DNA from: Leptospira sp. GIMC2001 | Lineage (GTDB): Bacteria > Spirochaetota > Leptospiria > Leptospirales > Leptospiraceae | Length of the DNA: 64,000 bases | Assembly: GCF_028462125.1 (NCBI RefSeq) | Contig: NZ_CP115468.1 | Coordinates: 1,478,112-1,542,111, forward strand | Direction: 5' to 3' | Part shown: in pieces, positions 25,604-34,792 of the stretch | How positions within the stretch are numbered: position 1 is the first letter of the stretch | Layout of the letters: each line of letters opens with the position of its first letter | Notes under the pieces: model-generated | The model's database searches: none | The model's input: only the letters and a program-made list of their open reading frames with translations | What the model was told of the DNA's origin: nothing | Program-made: the position numbers and the translations under genes

Positions 25604-26351
25604 GCTGCTGCCGTCATTGAGGCAGGGATGCCGACAACTTACGAAATATACTTTCATATTCTGATTCTATTTGTAAACCAAAATAAATCTTCGATTACTT
25701 ATCTCACTTAAATGAAATTCTAAATTTTATTCTTTGATCTTTTTACTTAGAACGTCTGATTATAAAAGAATTTTTTCTTAGATGATTTTTATGTTTTTCA
25801 CAAAAATCATGAGCGAAACGGAAAAACATACACTAATGAGAAAACTTTATTAGTGAATTCTAAATTTTTCACTTTAAAATCCTGGAATCTAGAAACAAAT
25901 TTAAATATAAATTTTTTTAATCCACCAATAGGAAATAGTTCGTGTAAATCTGGAAATTGCTTTGATAAAACTTTCAAAACTATTATTAACTATGATAAAC
26001 AGAGAAAATGTTCTTAAAAAGTCTTTCTTTTTCTTTGAATCAATATCAAAAAAATTTGTAGAACTCAAGATGAATGTCGTTCTACTTCAATGAAAAATTG
26101 GCATTCAGATCTTACGTTTTCAAGTTCAAACAAAATCTTTGAAAAAACTTACTCAATTTTTTTTCAATCAAAAATAGTCGCTCTCATCAAATGGTGATTT
26201 GAATTTACTTTCTTTATCTTATTACTTTATTCATGTTATGTGAAATTAATTAGACTTTTCTTGGAACAAAACAATAATGTCTTACAATCTTTTGAATTAG
26301 TCCTTTTTTAATCGATGAGCGGACACGATGTCCGCTCTTCCAGGCAGTTGC
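25604..26351 (-). other. Gene-less cassette, L family (copy 3)
   Basis: About 750 bp, closest to copy 8 (46952-47705). Left end CTGCTGCCGTCATTGAGGC; right hairpin at 26318-26336 followed by CCAGGCAGTTGC. The left TGCTGCC and right GGCAGTTGC ends have changed together relative to the GCCGCC/GGCGG copies. A plus-strand frame like that at 47342 is present but broken. Confidence 0.75.
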
Positions 26352-26569
26352 AGATAACGACTCCCTCTTCACGCAGTTGTCGAGAGGTGAGTCCCCGGAG
26401 CTTGGTTGGGAAGGGACCCAGCCAAAAAAGCGATGGGGACGTTACCGTTGGCACGAGGTTGCTTCGAGACGAAGTTGAGAAAAGCAACCGTAGTGACACG
26501 ACAATTGCCCCAAGCCCTCTTCATGACTACAAAGGGCGCAGGGGTGAAATGTGAAGAGGGTAGTTAGCG
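26352..26569 (-). repeat. attC-like site 20, family E
   Basis: A long variant: L arms CCCTCTTCAC/GTGAAGAGGG, second stem GCAGTTGTCG/CGACAATTGC, and a large arm 1 (GTCCCCGGAGC...GGGGAC). Core GGT/ACC. Site of the cupin/membrane protein cassette; the outer flank GTTAGCGGTCGTTGAT matches 27902-27918. Confidence 0.85.
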
Positions 26570-26699
26570 GTCGTTGATATCAATATACCATATATTTTCA
26601 AAATTCTTTTTGGCGTATAATTTCCTGAAATATTTGTCTATCATCTTTGATAAAAATTGATTCCGTTTATTATTGAATTTAATTTACACGCTATAGTGA

Positions 26700-27020
26700 T
26701 CATTTCTTTCTTGAAAAATATGCTTTAATTGTTAAAAATATTCCTACAATCACTAAAATAATTTGAAGAGTCATAATAAAACTATTGTTATCAAATTCTT
26801 CTTTTTGAAGCTGTGGAAAGAACATTCGAAAGGTACCAAGTATAATAATAACGTAACCGATTATTGTTATTAGTGTTTGCCAACCATAAATCCAAATATT
26901 ATGACTTCTTATTATAGCCAATCCAGCTACAAAAAACAATACACCATTCAAATAGATAAGAGGAACTATTTGTGTGTCATACAGCGTTGGGTTCCAGAGT
27001 TTCATCTCAGACAAAATCAT
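26700..27020 (-). CDS. Small membrane protein, 106 aa or longer
   Basis: Three to four membrane helices (LIYLNGVLFFVAGLAIIRSH, LITIIGYVIIILGTF, LQIILVIVGIFLTIKAYF). The frame is open for 44 more codons upstream of ATG 27020 (to a TAA at 27153-27155) and reads protein-like (PKTERNAEKSKFIAGIVGPT), but has no ATG, GTG or TTG in frame. The true N-terminus may use a rare start or may have lost it. It follows the cupin gene in one cassette. Function unknown. Confidence 0.65.
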   Translation of the reverse strand: MILSEMKLWNPTLYDTQIVPLIYLNGVLFFVAGLAIIRSHNIWIYGWQTLITIIGYVIIILGTFRMFFPQLQKEEFDNNSFIMTLQIILVIVGIFLTIKAYFSRKK

Positions 27021-27360
27021 AACTAATAATGTCGGTCCAACAATTCCTGCTATAAATTTTGACTTTTCGGCATTTCTCTCTGTCTTAGGATATATTTTTT
27101 TAATTGAAATAATGATTAGACTCCATTCAACTATGATGATATTTAAAATATTTTATTTTTAGTCAATGAGGAATTATTGAAAGTTTTAACAGTATCAAAT
27201 ATCTTAATATCAAACTGATTAATTCGCTCTTCACAATTTTAATTTTAATTTAAATTTCTATAAATTTTAACCAGATTTTTCTCATTTGAATAATACAAAA
27301 ATAAAATTCAGTAATAGAAAATATTCTTTTAGGATTATGAATGAAATGATATAAATATTA

Positions 27361-27870
27361 TTAATAACTTAAAAAAGTTCTTTCAGAAAATTCCGGAAGT
27401 AACTCTAAATTCTGACCATATAAATGCAAATGAAAACTAGGAATACTTCCAATTACCTCTGTTGAATGAATCTCAAAATTTTTCATAACTATCACGTCCC
27501 CTCTATTAACTAAGATTGAAGAAATTTTTTGGACTTTTTTTTCATTTCCATCTATTAATTTATAGAAATGGTTTAATTCTATACCGCTTATACCTGCAAT
27601 GATAGCCCATGTTTGATGACTGTGAGGAGGGCTTTTTACACCAGGAGCATCCGACACTAAGTAAAGTGCAATTCCGGATTTTCTATGAGAGATGATAGGA
27701 TAAAGTAATTCTTCACTGTGTTTAGCCATCTTATAATTGTCTAACCAATATTTACTTTTTAGGGCTAAAATTCGAAGGTCAGAAGCAATTAATCCTAGAT
27801 TTTCTTCAGTTAAACCTTTATTTGCAATAATATTTGAAGATTTATCAATGAATCTATTTATTTCTTCCAT
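27361..27870 (-). CDS. Cupin, thiol-dioxygenase-like
   Basis: A 169-residue single-domain cupin. The first motif is visible as SPPHSHQTWAIIAGISGIEL (His, His and Glu metal ligands), and the second as VIVMKNFEIHSTEVI with the third His. The pattern PPHxHxTWAIxAGxxGxExN is that of the cysteine-dioxygenase-related predicted metal-dependent enzymes (COG5553). It would bind iron and oxidise a small thiol; the substrate is unknown. First gene of a two-gene cassette; the roughly 340 bp to the next gene look non-coding apart from that gene's possible N-terminal extension. Confidence 0.78.
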   Translation of the reverse strand: MEEINRFIDKSSNIIANKGLTEENLGLIASDLRILALKSKYWLDNYKMAKHSEELLYPIISHRKSGIALYLVSDAPGVKSPPHSHQTWAIIAGISGIELNHFYKLIDGNEKKVQKISSILVNRGDVIVMKNFEIHSTEVIGSIPSFHLHLYGQNLELLPEFSERTFLSY

Positions 27871-27911
27871 TTTTCTAAATATTTCTGTATTTTTGAAAGT
27901 TTATCAATGAC

Positions 27912-28101
27912 CGCTAACGGTCAGACTATCCGACGTAAATCCTAGCTGAGTCCAGCACCATTTAGTGAGCTATGCGAATGTTTAAAATGGTGCTGGACGT
28001 TAGCGTTGGCACGAATTCTTGCCTTGCAAGAATCGTGACTAGGATTTATGTGTCGCAGACCGAGCCTGTATTTCAGGCGCAGCGGATAGTTGGTGTTATC
28101 T
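27912..28101 (-). repeat. attC-like site 21, family C with long arm 1
   Basis: Closes L copy 4. It carries the ccagcaccattt module (about 27950-28000). Core GCT/AGC. Confidence 0.87.
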
Positions 28102-28715
28102 GTAGCCGCCATTTTCTCGGCAAGGATGCCGACTTTCTTCGACAGTATTTTTATCGCCTTTCTGTGTTTTAAATTCAAATAAGAGCAAATTCAATCTGAA
28201 ATGAAAAATTATGCCTTAAACTTCATATCCGTGACTGAATCTTTGATTTTTTCAATCTTGAAAACGCTGATTGGCGTTTGGAGATTAAGTATAACATATA
28301 GCTTATACATGATACGAAAATCAGAATAGTAAAACTTTGTTGGAAAATTAAACGTGAATTCTTTTCTATTTATTTATTTTTCAACAATCGTAAGGGAAAA
28401 AGCAATAACAAACTTATTTTGTTCACAGCTTTTATTTTCTTTATAAACTGAGAACCTAAATCAATCTGTTCAATTTCAAATTAGAGAAGACAATAATACT
28501 TTAATAATGAAAATCAAAACTGAAATCTGAATGAAGCTTCTTTGATCTTTTGTAAACTGAGAATAAACTAAAACAGCAATTTCATCTGAACAAAACCTTT
28601 AATTCACATTCTTATTAGTTTTTACAATAATAAGCGGTTAAAACTCTCTTTCTTTGAATTAATTCTTTTAAATTTAAAAAAAGCGGACAGGACGTCCGCT
28701 CTTAAAGGCGGTTAC
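28102..28715 (-). other. Gene-less cassette, L family (copy 4)
   Basis: About 610 bp. The ends GTAGCCGCC and GGCGGTTAC are complementary with one G-T pair. The right hairpin is AGCGGACAGGACGTCCGCT (28682-28700), whose loop differs from other copies. Followed on minus by an A/T tract. No gene seen. It is closest to copies 7, 9 and 10. Confidence 0.75.
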
Positions 28716-28931
28716 AGATAACGAGGAGTCTACCTGCCGTTCGGGATAGGTGAGCCTCTGGTTTCCCGAAGGGCTCCGTGCCTGAGGATTAGAAACCTGA
28801 GGCGTTACCGTTGGCACGAGATTGCGACGAACAAAGTGAGTCAAAGCAATCGCAGTGACTCCCGAATGGACCCGAAGCTCCGCTACCTAAGGACGAGGAG
28901 CGAGGGTTTTTACAGGTAGACGGAGTTAAGC
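28716..28931 (-). repeat. attC-like site 22, family A with a second arm-1 module
   Basis: Arm 1 is an extended hairpin GCCTCTGGTTTC...GAAACCTGAGGC containing CCGTGCCTGAGGATTAGAAA, shared with site 33 but in a different site family. L arms CTACCTG/CAGGTAG. Core GGT/ACC. Outer flank GTTAAGCGCAGTAGCTT matches 30872-30890. Confidence 0.86.
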
Positions 28932-29218
28932 GCAGTAGCTTTTCCAGGTTTTTACGTTAGCTTCGAAATGAAAGATTCGTTTTTATTTGAGAAACTGTCA
29001 ATGATATTAAAAAAGTAATGCTATAAGAATGTTGGATTAAGGATAAGTTACCTTGGGATTTGACTAGAACTCTCATTCATAAGCTTTTGTAAAAATGGTC
29101 CTAAAGTGTTTAAGTGATTGTCAAATGAAAAAATCATATTTCGAATTTCTGGAATATCAATATTCATGACCTGCCCCCATTTTCAGTACCAATAAATAAG
29201 TTAGTTTTCAATAAAATC

Positions 29219-30022
29219 TTATCCAAACTTCAACTTATATTCCAATGGGGTCAAGTAGTTTAATGAAGAATGAAGTCTTTCCTCATTATAATCCTTTTGA
29301 TATATTTCTAAGGCTTTAGATAATTCATTTTGGTTTTTAAATAAGTTAAGATTCAAACACTCATCTCTCAGCTTACCATTGAAGCTTTCTATAAATGCAT
29401 TCTGAGTAAGCTTTCCTTTATCAATAAAATGGATATCTATACCTTTATTTTCAGCCCATTCTCTAAATGCCGTAGAGGTAAATTCCGTTCCATTATCTAA
29501 GACAAAAGATCTTGGAAGATTTTCTAGAGAATCTAAAAATTGAATTAACTTAAGTGAGGAAAAAGAATATTCTACATGAAGAATTGAATATTCCCTGCTG
29601 AAGTGATCAATCCCTGTTAGTATTCTTTGTTTTCTCTGATCCAATGTTCTCTCAAAAACGAAATCCATAGACCAAACTTGATTTGATTTTGTTGGGAGTT
29701 CTAAAGGCTTAGATGGTATTGTTTTCTTTCGTTTATTTGATTTTGTCCTTATTTTTAGCCCTTCTAATCGATATAAACGGTAAATCTTTTTATGATTTAC
29801 AATCTTTCCCGATCGACGTATCTTTTTGTATATTCGTCGATAGCCATCTCGCTTTCGTCGAAAAGCCAGTCTTCTAATCTCATCTATTGTATCAGTATCT
29901 GGTGGTTTACTTTTATAGTAAAATGTCGACTTGGGATATTCTAAAAGTTTCAGACTGCTATTTTGAGAAAGTCCTTCTTGAATTAACAGGGATACTGCTT
30001 TCTCTTTATGCTCCCTGTTCAA
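29219..30022 (-). CDS. IS3-family transposase, orfB (DDE)
   Basis: 267 residues with an N-terminal HTH_21-like segment (IDEIRRLAFRRKRDGYRRIY) and an rve integrase core: Asp in QVWSMDFVFE, Asp in FVLDNGTEFTS, Glu in NAFIESFNGKLRDE, the DDE triad with the N-G-T/E-F spacing of IS3. It overlaps orfA by 4 nt, consistent with IS3 translational coupling or frameshifting. It looks full length. Confidence 0.93.
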   Translation of the reverse strand: MNREHKEKAVSLLIQEGLSQNSSLKLLEYPKSTFYYKSKPPDTDTIDEIRRLAFRRKRDGYRRIYKKIRRSGKIVNHKKIYRLYRLEGLKIRTKSNKRKKTIPSKPLELPTKSNQVWSMDFVFERTLDQRKQRILTGIDHFSREYSILHVEYSFSSLKLIQFLDSLENLPRSFVLDNGTEFTSTAFREWAENKGIDIHFIDKGKLTQNAFIESFNGKLRDECLNLNLFKNQNELSKALEIYQKDYNEERLHSSLNYLTPLEYKLKFG

Positions 30023-30285
30023 AACTTTTTTCCTAAAACATTCTTAATCGCTTGGATTTCTAAAGCTTGTTCAGCTACTAATCTTTTTAGGTTGGAATTT
30101 TCATTTTCAAGTGATTTTAAAAGTTTCATATCACTCATCTCCATTCCTCCATATTTGTTCCGCCATCGGTAGAAGGTTTGCTCAGTTATCCCATATTTTC
30201 TAGCAACTTCCTTAATGGGAATACCTGATTCTGCTTCCTTAAGAACTTTATAGATCTCTGATTCTTGAAATTTCTTTTTTGCCAT
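30019..30285 (-). CDS. IS3-family transposase, orfA
   Basis: 88 residues with the HTH_Tnp_1 fold: SEIYKVLKEAESGIPIKEVA, YGITEQTFYRWRNKYGG, then a leucine-zipper-like coiled coil (LKSLENENSNLKRLVAEQAL). It binds the IS ends together with OrfB. Confidence 0.93.
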   Translation of the reverse strand: MAKKKFQESEIYKVLKEAESGIPIKEVARKYGITEQTFYRWRNKYGGMEMSDMKLLKSLENENSNLKRLVAEQALEIQAIKNVLGKKF

Positions 30286-30883
30286 TGTTTTCTCCTATTA
30301 TCATCGGTGAAAACTAACTTATTAATCGGTTCAGTTTTTGGGGGGCAGGTTATTCAAAATAATTTCCATTACATCTTCCATATCGTGATCTCTATGTCCT
30401 ATCGTAAAATGACGTATTCTCTCAAGTGAAGCTCTCTTCTCTCTTTTATAATCAGTAAAATTTGCATTAATCTGATTTAATTCAGCAATAAGTGACTGGC
30501 TGTTAGGAAGAGTCGAGATAGCTGTCCGTAATTTTCTTCCCATTAACTGAGGTATATCTTCGGATGCCTCGAATATTATTAAAGCAGCTTGTCGCGCAAA
30601 ATAAACACGTTTCCAATGATGATTAGTGAAAAGCATTTCATATCCAGCAACAGCTAGATCATAGGAACATATGTTTACGAAGCCTGCAAAATTCCAAATA
30701 GTATTATGATAAACGAGTTTATTATTTAAGGTGAAGCTGTTTGCATCATGTATCAACGATAACGTTTTTTCTAAATTTTTAAACTTTCTATTGAAATTTC
30801 TTTTTAATCGAAATTGACTTATTTTCAATATGAGCTTAAAAATCATATTTTCATTTTTATTGTCATTTAACATAAGCTATTGC

Positions 30884-31037
30884 GCTTAACGGTCTGACTA
30901 TCCGACGTAAATCCTAGCTGAGCCTCAAAGAGGCGTTAGCGTTGGCACGCATTCTTGCCTTGCTAGAATCGTGACTAGGATTTATGTGTCGTAGACCAAG
31001 CCTGTATTTCAGGCGCAGCGGATAGTTGGTGTTATTC
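30884..31037 (-). repeat. attC-like site 23, family C
   Basis: Closes L copy 5. Nearly equal to site 12 but with GGCGTTAGCG for GGCGGTAGCG and one broken base in arm 2 (CTTGCTAGAAT). Confidence 0.87.
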
Positions 31038-31758
31038 GCTGCCGCCGTCTTCGAGGCAGGGATGCCGATAACTTTCAAGATAAAGTCTAATAATCAGATT
31101 CTCTTTGAATATCAATTTAAATCTCAGATTACACAGACTGCCTAGGTGATATTTGAATTCTTTGGTCTTTCAACTTGGAACGTCCGTTTGGAAACTTAAA
31201 TTGTGGAAAATAAGTGAAACTTTTTAAAAATTCAAACCTTCTCGGAAATAAAATACATCCACTATTCAATGAACTTTGTTGGCGATCTTCGGATTTTTCT
31301 TTTTAAAAATTTACTTCGTGGTTAAATGTGATACCAAAATCTTCCTTTTCTTAACTTGCATTTTTCAAAACCAGCTTTCCTATTTCATTGAAGCAATGAA
31401 TAACATGTAAAACGAATTCAAAAAGTCTTTCATTTTCTTTGAATCACTTTCGTATAAAATTACTTTTAGATACGTTTAACATCCAACTTCATCTTTATTT
31501 TTAATTTTAAATTACCAATTTCGAGGTCAAATTCAATTTAAGTTAGAACATTCTCAATTAGTATTTTGAATGAAGATAAAATCTCTCTTTCGAATAGGTT
31601 TGGGACATTCTTTTTGTATTTTCTCCTTTTAAATTAATTCCTACTTTAGAAATTCGAACAGCACGACCATTTCCCTCGGAAATAGCTATCTATTCTTTTA
31701 AAATTTTTCTTTTTATTTTCAATAAGCGGACACGATGTCCGCTCTTCTAGGCGGTTGC
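31038..31758 (-). other. Gene-less cassette, L family (copy 5, same as copy 1)
   Basis: Appears identical by eye to 18003-18723 along its full 721 bp, although their attC-like sites differ at a few bases. Right hairpin at 31725-31743. Confidence 0.8.
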
Positions 31759-31940
31759 GAATAACGAGGAGCGTTACTGCCGTTCGGGATAGCCGAGTCT
31801 CCAAAGGAGACGTTGGCGTTGGCACGAGATTGCTGTGAACGAAGAGAGCAGAGCAATCATAGTGACACCCGAATGGGTCTGAAGCTCCGCTTCTTCAAGG
31901 ACAAAGGAGCGAAGACGTTTCCAGTAACGCGGAGTTATTC
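31759..31940 (-). repeat. attC-like site 24, family A
   Basis: Site of the 153-aa lipoprotein cassette. L arms GCGTTACTG/CAGTAACGC, core GCC/GGC. The outer flank GTTATTCGACGTTGGTT matches 32822-32838. Confidence 0.88.
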
Positions 31941-32334
31941 GACGTTGGTTAATCTAAACTGGAAAGCGATTTAAATATTTGTGTTTAGATTTCGCTGAAA
32001 AGGACGTGGCTGGTTTTCAGATACTAATTTGCTTATTATTTTTATCGAACATTTTTTAATCTAAAGTAGGCTAGGAAACCGTATTTCTAATGATCAATTT
32101 TAAAAATGACTTTTGCAATAGCAAAGGTATCATTATTAACAAGCCTACTGAAAATTAATCATTAAGTTTCCTATTTATTATAATAATTTATTCCTTAAAT
32201 TTCTTATTTTAACTAAAGCTATCTTAAAAGATATGACAGCATAGGTGTTCTCTTTTTATACAAAATATTGTCACTTGGCAATTTCGATATGAGGCAGGTT
32301 TCGCAATCAAACTATAAAATAAATCTTTTAAGTT
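31941..32334 (-). other. Non-coding 3' part of lipoprotein cassette
   Basis: About 390 bp between the lipoprotein stop and its site, unusually long for this array. I see no ORF with protein-like composition and no clear terminator. It may contain a decayed gene. Confidence 0.4.
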
Positions 32335-32796
32335 TTATAAACAACTAGAAACAGTACTATCTAAATTTCTAGGTTCACCGATTATTTTACCCTGAAAAGG
32401 TTTGTAGCTGTTAATATAATAGGCCTCTGAAATCTTGCAAGTATCGAGCATAAACTCAACCCAATATGCAAAACTGGTGTTATTGTCTGGGCATGGTGAA
32501 AGAGATATATTTCTCACACAATTATTATAATCCCTTAACCAAACATAATTACCTTCATTATTATCAAAAGTGGAATCGGAACAAGAAAGTGCTCCAAAAG
32601 GGGTGGCATCCGAAGCATATTTAAATCCAATACTTGTGCAAAAGGAATATTTAGCCCACATCAGGTCAAAATATCTTTCAAGTGCTCTATTTGCCGAAAT
32701 GACATCTGCTGTGTCTACGCCAGCATTCGGGCAAGAGTTAAATATAAATAGAAATAAGAGAATGAACAAGAAACTCAAAATACGATTAATTTTCAA
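32335..32796 (-). CDS. Putative lipoprotein, 153 aa, Cys-rich
   Basis: Signal KINRILSFLFILLFLFIFN followed by lipobox FNSC (Cys22). The mature part has eight further Cys (for example FCTSIG, ALSCSDS, NNCVRN, SPCPDN, DTCKIS, SSCL) and so is probably disulphide-bonded outside the cytoplasm. Composition resembles leptospiral small lipoproteins. No domain recognised. Confidence 0.78.
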   Translation of the reverse strand: MKINRILSFLFILLFLFIFNSCPNAGVDTADVISANRALERYFDLMWAKYSFCTSIGFKYASDATPFGALSCSDSTFDNNEGNYVWLRDYNNCVRNISLSPCPDNNTSFAYWVEFMLDTCKISEAYYINSYKPFQGKIIGEPRNLDSTVSSCL

Positions 32797-32831
32797 TTTT
32801 ATACATCCATCCTTATATTAAAAACCAATGT

Positions 32832-33014
32832 CGAATAACGAGGAGCGTTGCTGCCGTTCGGGTTAGCCGAGTCTCCAAAGGAGACGTTGGCGTTGGCACG
32901 AGATTGCTTCGAACGAAGTGAAAAAAGCAATCGTAGTGACACCCGGATGGGTCTGAAGCTCCGCTTCCTTAAAGGCAAAGGAGCGAAGACGTTACCAGTA
33001 ACGCGGAGTTAGGC
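32832..33014 (-). repeat. attC-like site 25, family A
   Basis: Site of the ankyrin cassette. Core GCC/GGC. The outer flank GTTAGGCGAAGGAAGCT matches 33752-33769 except at position 11. Confidence 0.88.
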
Positions 33015-33310
33015 GAAGGAAGCTTCATATAGATCTACTTTCTAGGGTATATTTCATCTACCACTTTACTACAAAATTCTAAGCAATCCCAAATCAAAAT
33101 AAGTAGAAAAATATCAATATGGATATTTGATAATATCAAATTTAATTGAATAAATATTCACTTTTTGAAAGCGCTTATAATAAAGTATAAAATATCCGTA
33201 AAAGATTCCACTATAAAAAGATATTTAAAATACAATGTAATTATTCAATTTTATATTTATTGATGACTTATGAAATTTGAATCTATAACATCTATATCAT
33301 ATTATTATAA

Positions 33311-33745
33311 TTATTTTGATTCTTTTTTGAAAAGTTCAATTAATTTCGTATTTTTGATTGTCTGAGCAAAATCATAAGGACTAACACCATATTTATTTTT
33401 TAAATTAGGGTTTGCACCTTCCTTTAAAAATATTTCTAAAATATTAATATCTCCATCTCTTAAGTTAAATACCGCTCTCCAAAGTGCAGTATTTCCATGA
33501 GAATCTTGTATATCGACAGTAGCCTTATTTCTTAATAATTTATTAATGATTTCGGTTTCTAAATTCATAGCTGAAAAATGTAAAGCTGTAAAACCGTCGT
33601 CGTCTTGAGCATCGATGTTTATTTCAGAATTTATCAAAGAATCGATTAGTCCGCAATCTTTTGCAAGTATAGCATTATGTAATGGCGTTCGTCCATATTT
33701 ATCTACACCAGGTCTATCTTTCTTTTTTGGTAGTTTTTTATTCAT
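33311..33745 (-). CDS. Ankyrin-repeat protein, 144 aa
   Basis: Four ankyrin units: DKYGRTPLHNAILAKDCGLI, DDDGFTALHFSAMNLETEII, DSHGNTALWRAVFNLRDGDI, NKYGVSPYDFAQTIKNTKLI. The repeats fill the protein, leaving only a basic N-terminal KKLPKKKDR. No signal peptide, so a cytoplasmic protein-binding role is expected, perhaps an immunity or regulatory protein. Alone in its cassette; 300 bp on its 3' side to site 25 are empty. Confidence 0.88.
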   Translation of the reverse strand: MNKKLPKKKDRPGVDKYGRTPLHNAILAKDCGLIDSLINSEINIDAQDDDGFTALHFSAMNLETEIINKLLRNKATVDIQDSHGNTALWRAVFNLRDGDINILEIFLKEGANPNLKNKYGVSPYDFAQTIKNTKLIELFKKESK

Positions 33746-33762
33746 TTTATTTAGCTTCTTTC

Positions 33763-33916
33763 GCCTAACGTTCAGACTATCCGACGTAAATCCTAGCTGA
33801 GTCTCGTAGAGACATTAGCGTTGGCACGAATTCTTGCAATGCAAGAATCGTGACTAGGATTTATGTGTCGTAGACCAAGCCTGTATTCCAGGCGCAGCGG
33901 ATAGTCGGAGTTAGTC
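33763..33916 (-). repeat. attC-like site 26, family C
   Basis: Closes L copy 6. Begins AACGTTCAGACTATCCG, and the right arm is CGGATAGTCGGAGTTAG, a slight C/D intermediate. Arm 1 GTCTCGTAGAGAC. Confidence 0.85.
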
Positions 33917-34598
33917 CTCGTCGCCTTAAATTCGGCAGGGAGGCCGATGGTTGCTCTTAGTTCTTTCTATTAATTATTTTAATAATCTATAATTATTTTG
34001 AGCTTCGCAAATTAGAAATATAAAAAAACGATAAATGGAATGCTTTATACTTAATAAAGTAATAATGAACGGAAAAGAAAGAGGGTAGGCGATGTTCTAG
34101 AAAATTTATCTTTCAAAATTATCTTAACTTTGTAAATTGTATATAACATTGTTTGAAATGTTATATATTTAAGTTTTGAAATAAAAGAATCGTAGAATCT
34201 TTCTTTTTGTCTGGAACATATAATTTGATTTCTTAATCACTGTTTACGAGAAACGCTGATTCACTGAAAGCAACAGTGATTTACACTCACGACATTATTA
34301 AAAAGTCATATTAAATCACTTTCAAACAAGGTATTTATTAAGAACTTTAAATTGATTTTTAATAGAAATGATTAAGAAATTGATAAGATAGCATAGAATG
34401 AGAAAATGAAATATTCGAGCATAAACATTGTATTATTTAGAACTAAAGAAATCGAAAAAAAATATAGATCTTTTTTATTACTAAAAAACGTAATGCTCTG
34501 AAGTTAAGAACTTGAAATTTCCATTTTTTTCGAATCTTTGATTTTTTCTTTAATAAATAAAAAAAGCGGACACGATGTCCGCTCTTAAAGGCGATGAG
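33917..34598 (-). other. Gene-less cassette, L family (copy 6, divergent)
   Basis: About 680 bp. The ends GTTAGTCCTCGTCGCC and GGCGATGAGGACTAAC are complementary over 16 bp with one G-T pair, showing the terminal repeat at its clearest. The middle differs from other copies. No gene found. Confidence 0.72.
34565..34583 (-). terminator. Hairpin with T tract on minus strand, L-family hallmark
   Basis: AGCGGACATCGTGTCCGCT on minus is followed by TTTTTTTATTTATT, a standard intrinsic terminator. It sits at the upstream (cassette-start) end, so it would stop transcripts arriving from the neighbouring cassette on the integrase side. Confidence 0.7.
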
Positions 34599-34782
34599 GA
34601 CTAACGAGGAGCCTACCTGCCGTTCGGGATAGCTGAGTGTCCGAAGGACACGTTAGCGTTGGCACGAGATTGCATCGAGACAAAGTCGAGAAAAGCAATC
34701 GAAGTGACTCCCGAATGGGTCTGAAGCTCCTCTTCGTTAAAAACAAAGGAGCGAGGACGTCTCCAGGTGGGCGGAGTTAGCC
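34599..34782 (-). repeat. attC-like site 27, family A
   Basis: L arms CCTACCTG/CAGGTGGG. Arm 1 GTGTCCGAAGGACAC. Core GCT/AGC. Site of the DUF262 cassette; the outer flank GTTAGCCGCAGTAATAAT matches 36484-36501. Confidence 0.87.
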
Positions 34783-34792
34783 GCAGTAATAA

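Larger units (their letters stand above)
29167..30352 (-). mobile_element. IS3-family insertion sequence (AT-rich)
   Basis: 1186 bp bounded by imperfect inverted repeats (left TGACCTGCCCCC; right, reversed, TAACCTGCCCCCC; both continuing to AATAAGTTAGTTTTCA) and by a 4-bp target duplication TTCA (29163-29166 and 30353-30356). It contains orfA and orfB. Base composition is like the host, so it may be a resident spirochaete element. Confidence 0.88.
29048..30873 (-). pseudogene. Cassette gene interrupted by IS3 element
   Basis: The N-terminal part (30873 to 30353) encodes about 173 residues, helical and basic (RLKRNFNRKFKNLEKTLSLI, ARQAALIIFEASEDIPQLMG). After removing the IS and one TTCA duplicate, the frame runs on as EIILNIDIPEIRNMIFSFDN and ends at TAA 29048, about 214 residues in all. 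Family not recognised. The exact rejoining shows that the gene was intact before insertion. Confidence 0.82.

Noticed and set aside
26974..27162. Plus-strand ORF 26974-27162
   Set aside because: It is antisense to the in-frame extension of the small membrane protein and has no start signals.
22256..28172. Plus-strand ORFs over family C sites (for example 22256-22441, 27972-28172)
   Set aside because: Same sequence as the site hairpins; no independent evidence of coding.
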